Origin: Reyranella massiliensis 521
Lineage (GTDB): Bacteria > Pseudomonadota > Alphaproteobacteria > Reyranellales > Reyranellaceae
Direction: 5' to 3'
DNA length: 64,000 bases
NCBI GenBank assembly: GCA_945860205.1
Contig: CAMARK010000006.1
Coordinates: 1-64,000 of the forward strand
The notes beneath the pieces were generated by a model that was not told the origin of the DNA, did not search any database, and saw nothing but the letters and a program-made list of their open reading frames with translations. Below are positions 54,835 through 63,750 of this stretch, piece after piece (positions within the stretch are counted from its first letter, which is position 1; each line of letters begins with the position of its first letter). A program made the position numbers and the translations under genes.

Positions 54835-56021
54835 CAGACGACACCGCCGGCGCGCAGTTCCTTGATCTTCTTCAGGCTCATGCCCAGGCTCTTGAGCACC
54901 GCGTTGGTGTGCTGGCCGAGATCGGGCGTGGGCTTCAGCCTCTTGGGCTGTGGCGACCCCGTGAGGTTGATCGGATTGCCGACCACCTTGATCTCGCCGA
55001 GCTTGGGATGTTTTACGCCGCGTGCGATGCCGAGATGCTTTACCTGCGGCTCGGCGAAGGTCATGTCGATCGAGTTGATCGGTCCGCACGGCACGCCCGC
55101 CTTGTTGAGCGCCGCGATCCAGTGCGCCGCCGTGTTGGTCCGCGTGACCTCGCTGATGCGCTCGTTCAGCACCTTGCGGTTCTCCGAGCGCGCCGCCGGC
55201 GTCGCGTGCTCGGGATGGTCGAGCAACTGGCTGCCGCCCATTGCCTGTGCGAAGCGCTTCCACATGCTCTGTCCGGCGGCGGCGATGTTGATGTAGCCGT
55301 CGCTGGTCGCGAACACGCCGGTCGGGATCGAGGTCGGATGGTCGTTGCCCGCCTGCTTGGGCACCTCGCCCTTCATCAGCCAGCGTGCGGCCTGGAAGTC
55401 GAGCATGAAGATCTGCGCTTCGATCAGCGAGGTGTGGACCCACTGGCCCTTCTTGGTGCGTTCGCGATTGTAGAGGGCGAGCGTGATCGCCTGGGCCAAC
55501 AGAAGACCCGCCGTGAGATCGCAAATGGGAATGCCGACGCGCATCGGCCCGCGGCCGGGCTCGCCGGTGATCGACATCAGCCCGCCCATGCCCTGCGCGA
55601 TCTGGTCGACACCGGGCCGCGCCGCATCGGGGCCGTCCTGGCCGAAGCCCGCGATCGAGCCGTAGATGATCTTCGGGTTCACCTTCTTGACCGATTTGTA
55701 GTCGACCTTGAGACGGTACTTCACGTCGGAGCGATAGTTCTCGACGATCACGTCGGCCTTCTTCGCGAGCTTCATGAAGATCGCGTGGCCTTCCTTGCTC
55801 TTGAGGTTGAGCGTGATCGCCTGCTTGTTGCGATGCAGGTTCTGGAAGTCGAAACCGTGGCGCGCGCCGCCCATCGAATCGGTCGTCGTGCCGGGTTCGG
55901 GCGGCTGTTCGATCTTGATCACCTGTGCGCCCCAATCGGCGAGCTGGCGCACCGCGGTCGGGCCGGCGCGATGGGCGGTGAGGTCGAGGACCTTGATATG
56001 GGAGAGGGGAAGCTTGGCCAT
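54834..56021 (-). CDS. CaiB/BaiF family CoA transferase
   Basis: 395 residues. Motifs are VLDLTAHRAGPTAVRQLADWGAQ, VIKIEQPPEPG, LHRNKQAITLNLKS and the probable catalytic aspartate in GIPICDLTAGLLLAQAI (about 172). The second CoA transferase of the window and not closely like the one at 15336. With the enoyl-CoA hydratase upstream and the SDR downstream it forms a small acyl-CoA metabolism group of unknown substrate. Confidence 0.88.
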   Translation of the reverse strand: MAKLPLSHIKVLDLTAHRAGPTAVRQLADWGAQVIKIEQPPEPGTTTDSMGGARHGFDFQNLHRNKQAITLNLKSKEGHAIFMKLAKKADVIVENYRSDVKYRLKVDYKSVKKVNPKIIYGSIAGFGQDGPDAARPGVDQIAQGMGGLMSITGEPGRGPMRVGIPICDLTAGLLLAQAITLALYNRERTKKGQWVHTSLIEAQIFMLDFQAARWLMKGEVPKQAGNDHPTSIPTGVFATSDGYINIAAAGQSMWKRFAQAMGGSQLLDHPEHATPAARSENRKVLNERISEVTRTNTAAHWIAALNKAGVPCGPINSIDMTFAEPQVKHLGIARGVKHPKLGEIKVVGNPINLTGSPQPKRLKPTPDLGQHTNAVLKSLGMSLKKIKELRAGGVV

Positions 56022-56126
56022 GGTGTGCGTTCCTTTAGCTTGTCATCCCGACCGTAGCGAAGCGGCGTGGAGGAATCTTTTTTTGAGACATGAAAGGCCC
56101 CTTGGCTTCGCTCGGGGCGCCGGCAC
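56022..56126. repeat. Short degenerate palindromic repeats between enoyl-CoA hydratase and CoA transferase genes
   Basis: 105 bases containing TCATCCCGACCGTAGCGAAG and, further on, CTTGGCTTCGCTCGGGG, which resemble the CCTGAGCGAAGCGAAGG repeat family at 15223 in outline. No gene is present. Confidence 0.45.
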
Positions 56127-56915
56127 TTATTTCCCTTTGAAGACGGGCCGGCGCTTTTCCATGAAGGCGCGGCGGCCTTCCTTGAAGTCGTCGCTGTCGA
56201 AGCAGGCCTCGGCCATCTTCTCGAGCTTCGCGTGATTCTGCTTGGATTCGGGCTTGGCGATCTCGCGGGCCGCGGCCTTGGCGAGCGCAATGGTGAGCGG
56301 GGCGTTCTGGGCGATGGCGCCGGTGATGCCGTCGACCAGGACGTCGAGCTCGGCGTCGGTCGCGACACCGTGCACCAGGCCCATGTCGTAGGCTTCCTTC
56401 GACGAATACTGCTTGGCGGTGAACAGGAACTCCAAGGCGCGCGGCAGGCCCACGATGCGCGAAAAGCGTTCGATGCGCAGGAAACCGTAGCCGAGCCCGA
56501 GCTTGGCCGCCGGCACGCCGAAGCGGGCACCCTCGTTGCAGTAGCGGAGGTCACAGCAGGCCGCGAGGTTCATGCCGCCGCCGATGCAGTAGCCGGTGAT
56601 CTTGGCGATGGTGGGCTTGGAGAAATTGTAGAGCGACTCGTAGCCTTCCTTGGAGATGGCGTCGTAGCGGACCTGGGCCTCGGCGTTGGCGCGCTCGCTC
56701 TCGAACTTCGAGATGTCGGCGCCGGAGACGAAGGCCTTGCCGCCGGCACCGCTCACCACCAGGCAGCGGATCTCGGGGTCGGCATCGAAATCCTTCAGGA
56801 TCCCCACGAAGCTGTCCCACATGTCGAGGGACACGGCATTGAGCTTGGCCGGGTTGTTGAAGACGAGATGTCCGACCGCGCCGTCGCGCCGTCCGAAGAG
56901 CTTCTGTTCCTGCAT
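56127..56915 (-). CDS. Enoyl-CoA hydratase/isomerase family protein
   Basis: 262-residue crotonase. Oxyanion-hole segments are GAGGKAFVSGADISKFES and ITGYCIGGGMNLAACCDLRY; the second active-site region is PAAKLGLGYGFLRIERFSRIVG. The usual second catalytic glutamate near the latter is not obvious, so hydratase, isomerase and hydrolase roles all remain possible. First gene of the minus-strand group with the CoA transferase and SDR. Confidence 0.87.
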   Translation of the reverse strand: MQEQKLFGRRDGAVGHLVFNNPAKLNAVSLDMWDSFVGILKDFDADPEIRCLVVSGAGGKAFVSGADISKFESERANAEAQVRYDAISKEGYESLYNFSKPTIAKITGYCIGGGMNLAACCDLRYCNEGARFGVPAAKLGLGYGFLRIERFSRIVGLPRALEFLFTAKQYSSKEAYDMGLVHGVATDAELDVLVDGITGAIAQNAPLTIALAKAAAREIAKPESKQNHAKLEKMAEACFDSDDFKEGRRAFMEKRRPVFKGK

Positions 56916-56995
56916 GCCGCCTGATCCTCCGATGGGGCCGGGAATATAGCGCGCGTCGGCTGATTTGAATAAGGTAAGCGCGTCAGGGAGGAAAC

Positions 56996-58063
56996 GTGGC
57001 CTCGGTAGAACTGAAAGGCCTTACAAAGCACTATGGATCTGCCGTAGCGGTCGACGACGTGTCGCTGCGCGTGGAGCATGGCCAGCTCGTCTGCCTTCTG
57101 GGGCCGTCGGGCTGCGGCAAGACCACGACGCTGCGGCTGATCGCGGGCTTCATCGAGCCCTCGGCAGGCGAAATCATGGTCGGCGACAAGAAGCTGTCCT
57201 CGCCGGCGCGCACCGTGCCGCCGGAAGGCCGCAACATGTCGATGATCTTCCAGAGCTATGCGCTGTGGCCGCATATGACGGTGGCCGAGAACGTTTCCTA
57301 CGGCCTCAGGATCCGCAAGCTCGACAAGCCCACGATCGACGCCAAGCTGAAGGCGATCCTCACCACCGCCCGGCTGGAAGCGCTGGCCGGGCGCTATCCC
57401 GGCGAGCTGTCGGGCGGCCAGCAGCAGCGCGTGTCGCTGGCCCGCGCGCTGGTGGTCGAGCCCGAGACGCTGCTGCTCGATGAGCCGCTCTCCAACCTCG
57501 ACGCCAACCTCCGCGAGGAGATGCGCTTCGAGATCCGCCGCCTGCACGATCGCTACCGCTACACCACGGTCTATGTCACCCACGACCAGTCCGAGGCCAT
57601 GACCACCGCCGACCTGATCGCGGTGATGAACCACGGCAAGGTCGAGCAACTCGGCACGCCCGAGGAGATTTATAGCCGCCCGCGGTCGGAGTTCGTCGCC
57701 CGCTTCATCGGCGGCGCCAACATTTTGCGCGGCACCGCGCTGGATGCGAACCGCATTTCTATCGGTGGCACGCCGGTGCGGACCACGGGACGCACCCTGC
57801 AGACGGCCAAGCCGGTGGCGGTGTCGGTGCGCCAGCACGAGATCGGCATCGCCCTGGAAGCGCCTGGATCGGAGACGGAAAACCACCTGCGCGCCGTCGT
57901 GGCGCGCCAGGTCTTCCTGGGCTCGGCGCGCGACTATACCGTCCAGCTCGACGACAAGACCGAACTGCGCGTGACAGCGCCGCCCGGCAACAACATCGCG
58001 CCGGGCCAGGCTGTGTGGCTGCATCTGCCGGCGGAGAAATGCCGGGCATTGGCGGAGGACTAG
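56996..58063 (+). CDS. ABC transporter ATP-binding protein, FbpC/PotA type
   Basis: 355 residues from a GTG with GGGAGG five bases upstream. Walker A GPSGCGKTT (about 38), QSYALWPHMT, signature LSGGQQQR, Walker B LLLDEPLSNLD, and the switch histidine in VTHDQSEAM; a TOBE domain forms the last 110 residues. First gene of a four-gene importer unit (ATPase, two binding proteins, fused permease). Confidence 0.92.
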   Translation: MASVELKGLTKHYGSAVAVDDVSLRVEHGQLVCLLGPSGCGKTTTLRLIAGFIEPSAGEIMVGDKKLSSPARTVPPEGRNMSMIFQSYALWPHMTVAENVSYGLRIRKLDKPTIDAKLKAILTTARLEALAGRYPGELSGGQQQRVSLARALVVEPETLLLDEPLSNLDANLREEMRFEIRRLHDRYRYTTVYVTHDQSEAMTTADLIAVMNHGKVEQLGTPEEIYSRPRSEFVARFIGGANILRGTALDANRISIGGTPVRTTGRTLQTAKPVAVSVRQHEIGIALEAPGSETENHLRAVVARQVFLGSARDYTVQLDDKTELRVTAPPGNNIAPGQAVWLHLPAEKCRALAED

Positions 58064-58066
58064 CGC

Positions 58067-59128
58067 ATGACCAGGAAGCTGACGCGGCGCCATGTGATCG
58101 CCGCCTCTACGGCCGCAGCCGCGGGATCGTTCGTGACGCCGGTGCGTGGTGCGCCGCCTGAAGCGCAGAAGATCACACCGGCGTTGATCGAGGGAGCCAA
58201 GAAAGAGGGCAAGCTCGCCTGGTATACGTCGGTCGACCTGCCGGTGGCGGAGAAGATCGCCAAGGCCTTCGAAGCTGCTTATCCCGGCATTTCCGTAAAG
58301 GTCGAGCGCTCCGGCGCGGAGCGCATCTTCCAGCGCATCGGCCAGGAGTATCAAAGCAAGATCTACAATTGCGACGTCGTGAACAGCTCCGACGCCGCCC
58401 ACCTGATCGTCTGGAAGCGCGCCAGCATGCTGGCGCCGTTCGTGCCCGAGGACGTGGCCCAGCACTTTCCCGCCGCCCACAAGGACCCCGACGGCATGTA
58501 CGCCTCGTGGCGCATAACCTTGTCGCCGGTTGCCTACAGCACCAAGCTGGTGAAGCCGGAGGAGGCGCCCAAGGGCTTTATCGACCTGCTCGATCCCCGA
58601 TGGATGGGCAAGATCGTGAAAGCGCATCCCGGCTACTCCGGCACCATCATGACCGCGACGCAGCAGCTCAGCCGCGATCTCGGCTGGGAGTATTTCGAGA
58701 AGCTCGCTAAGCAGAAGGTCATGCAGGTCCAGTCGGCCAGCGATCCACCGAAGAAGCTGGCGCTGGGCGAACGCAGCGTGATGGCCGATGGCACCGAATA
58801 TGTCGTCTCGGAACTGAAGTCGCGCGGCGAGTCGATCGAGGTTGTCTATGCCATCGAAGGCACGCCGCTGGTGACTGGCCCGTCCGCGATCATGGCACGG
58901 TCGGCCAACCCCAACGCGTCGCGCCTGTTCACCGCCTGGTCGATGACCGCCGCGGCACAGCAGATGAACGTCGATGTCGGAGCACTTCGTTCGGCCCATG
59001 CGCTGGTGACGGAGCGGCCGGGCCGGCCGAAACTCGCCGACATCAAGACGTTGCGCGAGGACGCCGCCGCCGTGGCCGACCAGGCCGATGCGATCAAGAC
59101 CCGCTACACCCAGATCTTCAAGGTCTAG
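58067..59128 (+). CDS. Iron(III)-type ABC transporter binding protein, copy 1
   Basis: 353 residues with a Tat-like signal (TRRHVIAASTAAAAGSFVTPVRG). Family pattern ITPALIEGAKKEGKLAWYTS, FEAAYPGISVKVERSGAERIFQRI and FIDLLDPRWMGKIVKAHPGYSG. Such type II binding proteins serve ferric iron, phosphonate or other importers. The paired tyrosines of FbpA near the C-terminus are not evident, so iron is not certain. Starts 3 bases after the ATPase. Confidence 0.85.
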   Translation: MTRKLTRRHVIAASTAAAAGSFVTPVRGAPPEAQKITPALIEGAKKEGKLAWYTSVDLPVAEKIAKAFEAAYPGISVKVERSGAERIFQRIGQEYQSKIYNCDVVNSSDAAHLIVWKRASMLAPFVPEDVAQHFPAAHKDPDGMYASWRITLSPVAYSTKLVKPEEAPKGFIDLLDPRWMGKIVKAHPGYSGTIMTATQQLSRDLGWEYFEKLAKQKVMQVQSASDPPKKLALGERSVMADGTEYVVSELKSRGESIEVVYAIEGTPLVTGPSAIMARSANPNASRLFTAWSMTAAAQQMNVDVGALRSAHALVTERPGRPKLADIKTLREDAAAVADQADAIKTRYTQIFKV

Positions 59129-59131
59129 ACC

Positions 59132-60172
59132 ATGCGCCGCAGAACGCTTCTCGCTTCCGCCGCTCTCGTACCGTTCGGCGCCCGTGTCGTGTCGGCGGCC
59201 CCGCCGCCCGAACAGATCACCCCGGCGCTGATCGAGGCCGCCAAGAAGGAAGGCAAGGTCAGCTACTACACGGCGATGGATCTTTCCGTTGCCGAACCGA
59301 CGGCCCGGGCCTTCGAGGCCAAGTATCCCGGCATCAAGGTCGCGGTCGAGCGCACCGGCAGCGAGCGGCTGTTCAACCGCATCGCCCAGGAGGCGTCGAG
59401 CAAGATCTACAAGGTCGACGTCGCCAACAGCGCCGACGCTGCTCATTTCCTGCCGTGGAAGCGGCAGGGCTGGCTGCAACCGTTCCTCACCGTCGAGATG
59501 GCCGAGAACATCCCGGCCGAGCAGCGCGACCCCGACGGCACCTACGTCAACCAGCGCACGCACTTGAGCGCGATCGCCTACAACACCAGCCTGGTGAAGC
59601 CCGAGGACGCGCCCAAGGGCTTCGTCGACCTTCTCGACCCCAAGTACGCCGGCAAGATGGTCAAGGGCCATCCCGGCTATAGCGGAACCGTCATGACGGC
59701 CACCCAGCAGCTCGTACGCGAGCTGGGCTGGGAGTATTTCGAGAAGCTCGGCAAGCAGCGGGTGCTGCAAGTCCAGTCGGCGACCGAGCCGCCCAAGAAG
59801 ATCGAGGCCGGCGAGCGCGCCATCGCCGTCGACGGCAGCGACTACCTCTTCTGGATGGCCAAGGAACGCGGCTCGCCGATCGAGGTCGTGCATGCCGTCG
59901 AAGGCACGCCGCTGATCTCGAACCCGATGGCGGTGTTCAAGGCCGCCCCCAATCCCAACGCCGCCCGTCTTCTCGCGGGCTGGATCATGTCGGCCGAGGG
60001 CCAGCAGTTCATCGTCGATCTCAGCGGTCAATATCCGGCCAACAAACTGGTCAAGGCCAAGGCCGGCCGCCCGGCGTTGGCCTCGATCAAGACGTTCAAG
60101 GAGGATCCCGCCGCGGTCGAGAAGCAGGCCGACGAGATCAAGGCCAGGTACGCGAAGATTTTCAAGGTATGA
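59132..60172 (+). CDS. Iron(III)-type ABC transporter binding protein, copy 2
   Basis: 346 residues, clearly a tandem paralogue of the preceding gene (ITPALIEAAKKEGKVSYYTA, FVDLLDPKYAGKMVKGHPGYSG, and RYAKIFKV against RYTQIFKV at the C-terminus). Signal peptide ends near RVVSAAP. It lies 3 bases after copy 1 and overlaps the permease start by 4 bases (ATGA), so both receptors probably serve one permease and widen its ligand range. Confidence 0.85.
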   Translation: MRRRTLLASAALVPFGARVVSAAPPPEQITPALIEAAKKEGKVSYYTAMDLSVAEPTARAFEAKYPGIKVAVERTGSERLFNRIAQEASSKIYKVDVANSADAAHFLPWKRQGWLQPFLTVEMAENIPAEQRDPDGTYVNQRTHLSAIAYNTSLVKPEDAPKGFVDLLDPKYAGKMVKGHPGYSGTVMTATQQLVRELGWEYFEKLGKQRVLQVQSATEPPKKIEAGERAIAVDGSDYLFWMAKERGSPIEVVHAVEGTPLISNPMAVFKAAPNPNAARLLAGWIMSAEGQQFIVDLSGQYPANKLVKAKAGRPALASIKTFKEDPAAVEKQADEIKARYAKIFKV

Positions 60173-61866
60173 CGCGGTCGCTCGACCTCTCTCGTCCTGT
60201 ACTGATCGCCGTCGCCGCGCTCCTCGCGGTGATGATCGTGCTGCCGGTGGGCTGGCTGGTCGTCTATGCCTTCTCCGACAAGGAAGGCGCCGCCACCCTC
60301 GGCAACTTCGCGACCCTGTTCACCGATCCTACGTTCGTCGATCCGCTGATCACCACACTCATCATCGCCGTCTCGGTCAGCCTGCTGTGCTGCGCCGTCG
60401 CGGCCCCGCTCGGCTGGCTGGTGGCGCGCACCGACATGCCGTTTCGCGGCAGCGTCCGCACGCTCGTGATGGCCTCGCTGGTGACGCCGCCGTTCGTCGG
60501 CGCCATCGCCTGGGAGATGCTGGCCGCGCCGAACTCGGGCCTGCTGAACCAGCTCTGGCGCCTGCTCACCGGCATGCCGCCCGACGAGGCGCTTTTGGAC
60601 ATCTACAGCCTGCAAGGCCTGATCTTCGTCATCACCTGCTACACCTTTCCCTACGTCTTCATCCTGGTCGCCAACGCGCTCGACCGCATGCCCGGCGAAC
60701 TCGAAGACGCCTCCTCAATGCTGGGTGCGAAGACCTGGGACACCGCGCGCCGTATCACGGTGCCGCTCGCCTTGCCGACCCTGCTGGCCGGCGCGCTGGT
60801 GGCGTTCCTGCAGGCGATGAACCTGTTCGGCTCGCCCGCCATCCTCGCCATTCCCGCCGGCTTCCACACGCTCACCACCCGCATCTGGAGCCTGTTCCAG
60901 TTCCCGCCCAAACCCGAGCTCGCCGCCGCCGCTTCGTTGCCGCTCCTCGTGCTCACCGTGCTTCTCCTGCGCGCCCAAGCCGTGGCGCTGGGCCGCCGCG
61001 GCTATGCGGTGCTGGGTGGAAAATACGGCGAGCCGCGCCTGATCAAGCTCGGGGCGCTGAAGTGGCCCGCCGCGGCACTGGCGCTCCTCGTGCTCGCCAT
61101 GCCGCTGTTCCTGCCTTACGCGGCGCTGTTCAACTCCGCCTTCTCGCGCGTCGCCTCGCGGGTCATCAGCGTCGAGACCGCGACGCTGCACAATTTCCGC
61201 TTCACCTTCCTCGAACTCAGCTCAACGATGCCGGCGCTGAAGAACACCTTCCTGCTCGCCACCTCCACGGCGACCCTGGGCGCGCTGCTGGCGCTGCTGA
61301 TCGCCTACATCGTCGCCCGCCAGGCGGTGACCGGCCACCGCGTGCTGGGCTTCCTCGCCACCGCGCCGCTCGCCATCCCGGGCATCGTGCTGGGCGTCGG
61401 CCTCTTCCTCGCCTACACGCGCCCGCCGCTCACGCTCTACGGCACGCTGTGGATCCTGCTCATCGCCTTCGTCACCATCGAGCTGCCGGTGGCCTATCAG
61501 CAGCTCTCCTCGGCCTTCCACGCCGTCCACCCCGAACTGGAGGAGGCCGGCCGCATGCTGGGCGCCTCGCGGCTCAGGACCCTGGCCGACATCACCGCGC
61601 CGCTGCTGCGCTCCGCCGTGATCGCCACCTGGTGCTTCGTCTTCGTGGCCGTCATCCGCGAACTCAGCGCCGCCGTGATCCTGTTCACCTCCGACACCAA
61701 GGTCCTCTCGGTTCTGATCTTCGACCTGAAGGAAAGCGGCGACGTCGGCGCCATCGCGGTGCTCAGCCTCACCATGATCGCCATCACCACCGTGGTCGTC
61801 ACCGTCGCCAACCGCTTCGCCGGCACCCGCCAGACCAGCCGGCTGGCGGCGCGCCCCGTCGGCTAA
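60169..61866 (+). CDS. Fused ABC transporter permease, FbpB type
   Basis: 565 residues with about 12 membrane spans: two permease domains in one chain, as in FbpB. Both coupling loops are visible: LEDASSMLGAKTWDTARRITVPLALP (about 180) and LEEAGRMLGASRLRTLADITAPLLR (about 455). Completes the importer beginning at 56996. Confidence 0.92.
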   Translation: MTRSLDLSRPVLIAVAALLAVMIVLPVGWLVVYAFSDKEGAATLGNFATLFTDPTFVDPLITTLIIAVSVSLLCCAVAAPLGWLVARTDMPFRGSVRTLVMASLVTPPFVGAIAWEMLAAPNSGLLNQLWRLLTGMPPDEALLDIYSLQGLIFVITCYTFPYVFILVANALDRMPGELEDASSMLGAKTWDTARRITVPLALPTLLAGALVAFLQAMNLFGSPAILAIPAGFHTLTTRIWSLFQFPPKPELAAAASLPLLVLTVLLLRAQAVALGRRGYAVLGGKYGEPRLIKLGALKWPAAALALLVLAMPLFLPYAALFNSAFSRVASRVISVETATLHNFRFTFLELSSTMPALKNTFLLATSTATLGALLALLIAYIVARQAVTGHRVLGFLATAPLAIPGIVLGVGLFLAYTRPPLTLYGTLWILLIAFVTIELPVAYQQLSSAFHAVHPELEEAGRMLGASRLRTLADITAPLLRSAVIATWCFVFVAVIRELSAAVILFTSDTKVLSVLIFDLKESGDVGAIAVLSLTMIAITTVVVTVANRFAGTRQTSRLAARPVG

Positions 61867-61877
61867 CTTAGGGGTAG

Positions 61878-61915
61878 CGCGGGCAAAACTCCCTGCCCGC
61901 GTCCCACCTGCTTTT
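61878..61915 (+). terminator. Probable intrinsic terminator of the FbpB-type importer unit
   Basis: An 8-bp stem CGCGGGCA/TGCCCGCG around AAACTCCC, followed nine bases later by TTTTT. Placed 12 bases after the permease stop. A second hairpin, AAGGCCGT/ACGGCCTT (61927-61958), lies just beyond and on the minus strand runs into TTTTAGG, so it may end transcription from the phage gene side. Confidence 0.55.
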
Positions 61916-61968
61916 TCATGGCCTAAAAGGCCGTTCGATGCCGTGTTTGCACGGCCTTCTCGCATTAA

Positions 61969-62020
61969 TTGAAGACGCCTGAATGTAACGCGTTCTGTCC
62001 GGCAACCTGTCCCGGGCAGC
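61969..62020. repeat. Dispersed palindromic repeat, copy B, within a 339 bp gene-free gap
   Basis: Shares the core GAATGTAACGCGT, two bases, TGTCCGG and a following TGTCC with copy A at 11367-11414, but its outer arms are less perfect (GACGCCTG against CAGCGTC). It lies about 110 bases after the permease stop. The rest of the gap 61867-62205 shows no gene. Confidence 0.65.
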
Positions 62021-62205
62021 GTCGCAAACCGGTCGCAAGCAGATCGTCCTGGCCGACGTTCGCCGTCGGCATTGTTTGCTGTTTGGGTTCTGGTCGTTCG
62101 TCGAAGGCATGGTCAGGACCATGCCAAGGCGCAGCGCTCTCTGAAGAGCTTTTGGGGCACGCCGGAGGGAGTTCCGGTGGCACGGACGCCTTGTTGTCGG
62201 TGGAT

Positions 62206-63750
62206 TTAGAAGTCGTCGTCGTCTTCGTTGTCGTTCTCGGGCCACCAGTAGTCCTCATTGAAGTCGCGATAGAGGTCGTACTTGGTGTTGTAGAAGTGCT
62301 GAACCGGCACCTCCAGGTCCCACGCAAAACTGGTAGCGGGCTGTGCAAAGGTGAGCGCCAGCGCGTCGCCGATATCGGGCGAGGCGAGGCCGCGTTTCTT
62401 CATGTCCTCCTTCTTCTCGAGCTGGATCTCGCCCTTGGCGTTGTAGCCATACTCGATGCCCGTGAGGTCGGAGCGCAGCTCGGGATCGGGCGGCAGGCAG
62501 CCGGTCTGCAGCCAGTCGCGCAGGTTGCCCCAGATCTCGGCCCGCTTGTTGGCATAGAGCGGCTTGGCGCCGTCGGCATCCCAGCGCTCGGCGCCGCTGC
62601 CGAAGTTCACCCCCACGACATAGCGCGCGCCGAGCTGGCGCAGGCGATCGACCACCCCGGCGCCCAGGCCGCCCTCGTCGACGAAGATGCCTTTTACGCC
62701 CTCCGCCATGGCCCGCTCCATGACGCGTGAGGCGAGCGTCATCAGGTCGAGGTCGCGATGCCGCTCGATCCGCCAGGCCCGCGCGTCGCGGCCCTTGCGC
62801 AGGACCATGACGCTGCTGTCGTCGCCGAAGCGGGCGACGTCGACGCCCATCACCAGCGGCTGGTGCTGGTCCGCGACGGCGTCGGGCAGCCGGTTCATCG
62901 CCGCATCGACCAGGTCGGCCGAAATGAACTGCATCGAGCCCGCCGCCGGGAACTGGCCGCGCACGCGGACCTTCACGAAGTCGGACTCCTCGCCATAGTC
63001 GGCGACCCAGCGCGCGAGCTGTTCCTTGTCGGTGAGGCTGACGCTGCGCGAATCGACATGGTGGCCGTGCCAGCGGTTGCGCAGGCGGCCAAAACACTGG
63101 TGGAAGCGCCCGGCCGTGCGCGTGGGATTGCCGAACACCAGCCAGACAATCTCCGTGCCGGCATCGGTCAGCGCGCCCTCGGCGGTGTCCCAGATGGTGT
63201 CGGCGATGGCCGAGGCCTCGTCGAACACCATCAGCAGCCGGCTGCCCTTGTTATGGAGACCGGCGAAGGCCTCGGCATTGTTCGCGGCCCATGGCACCAT
63301 GTCGACGCGGCCGCTCTCGCCGCTGCCCGGCAGGGCGGAGACCAGCGCGGTGGCGCCGAGGCTGTACCAGTTGTGCGACATCACGAGGCGATGCCACTTG
63401 CCGAGCTCGACCCAGGTCTTGGTTTTCAGCTGCGTCTCGGTGTTGGCCGTGACGACGCCGCGCGTGCCCGGCACGGTGGCCATCGCCCACAGGATCAGCC
63501 ACGACACCAGCGCCGACTTGCCGACGCCATGGCCCGAGGCCACCGCGACGCGGACCGGCCCCTGCTTGGCGCGCAGGCCTTCGCCGATCTGGGCGAGCAC
63601 CTGGCGCTGCCACGCCTCGGGACCTTCATGGCCGGCGAGGACGCCTTCGCCCCACGGAAAAGCCCATTCGACGAAGCCCAGCGGATCGTGGCGGAAGCAT
63701 TCGATGCGCTGCAGCCGCAGCACCTCGGCGCGGGCGAGTTCATTTCGCAT
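62206..63750 (-). CDS. Phage terminase large subunit
   Basis: 514-residue packaging motor. The ATPase half has Walker A VASGHGVGKSA (about 72) and Walker B RLLMVFDEAS (about 173) with a coupling GNPT; the nuclease half has GVDVARFGDDSS (about 300), KGIFVDEGGLGAG and a late aspartate in SPDIGDALALTF. It ends in an acidic tail (PENDNEDDDDF). The upstream gene overlaps its start by 11 bases. Indicates a prophage or gene-transfer-agent-like region extending right of the window. Confidence 0.9.
   Translation of the reverse strand: MRNELARAEVLRLQRIECFRHDPLGFVEWAFPWGEGVLAGHEGPEAWQRQVLAQIGEGLRAKQGPVRVAVASGHGVGKSALVSWLILWAMATVPGTRGVVTANTETQLKTKTWVELGKWHRLVMSHNWYSLGATALVSALPGSGESGRVDMVPWAANNAEAFAGLHNKGSRLLMVFDEASAIADTIWDTAEGALTDAGTEIVWLVFGNPTRTAGRFHQCFGRLRNRWHGHHVDSRSVSLTDKEQLARWVADYGEESDFVKVRVRGQFPAAGSMQFISADLVDAAMNRLPDAVADQHQPLVMGVDVARFGDDSSVMVLRKGRDARAWRIERHRDLDLMTLASRVMERAMAEGVKGIFVDEGGLGAGVVDRLRQLGARYVVGVNFGSGAERWDADGAKPLYANKRAEIWGNLRDWLQTGCLPPDPELRSDLTGIEYGYNAKGEIQLEKKEDMKKRGLASPDIGDALALTFAQPATSFAWDLEVPVQHFYNTKYDLYRDFNEDYWWPENDNEDDDDF

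Noticed and set aside
56795..60031. 1078-codon open frame on the minus strand
   Set aside because: Antisense to the ATPase and both binding-protein genes, no family motif, and composition of a shadow frame.
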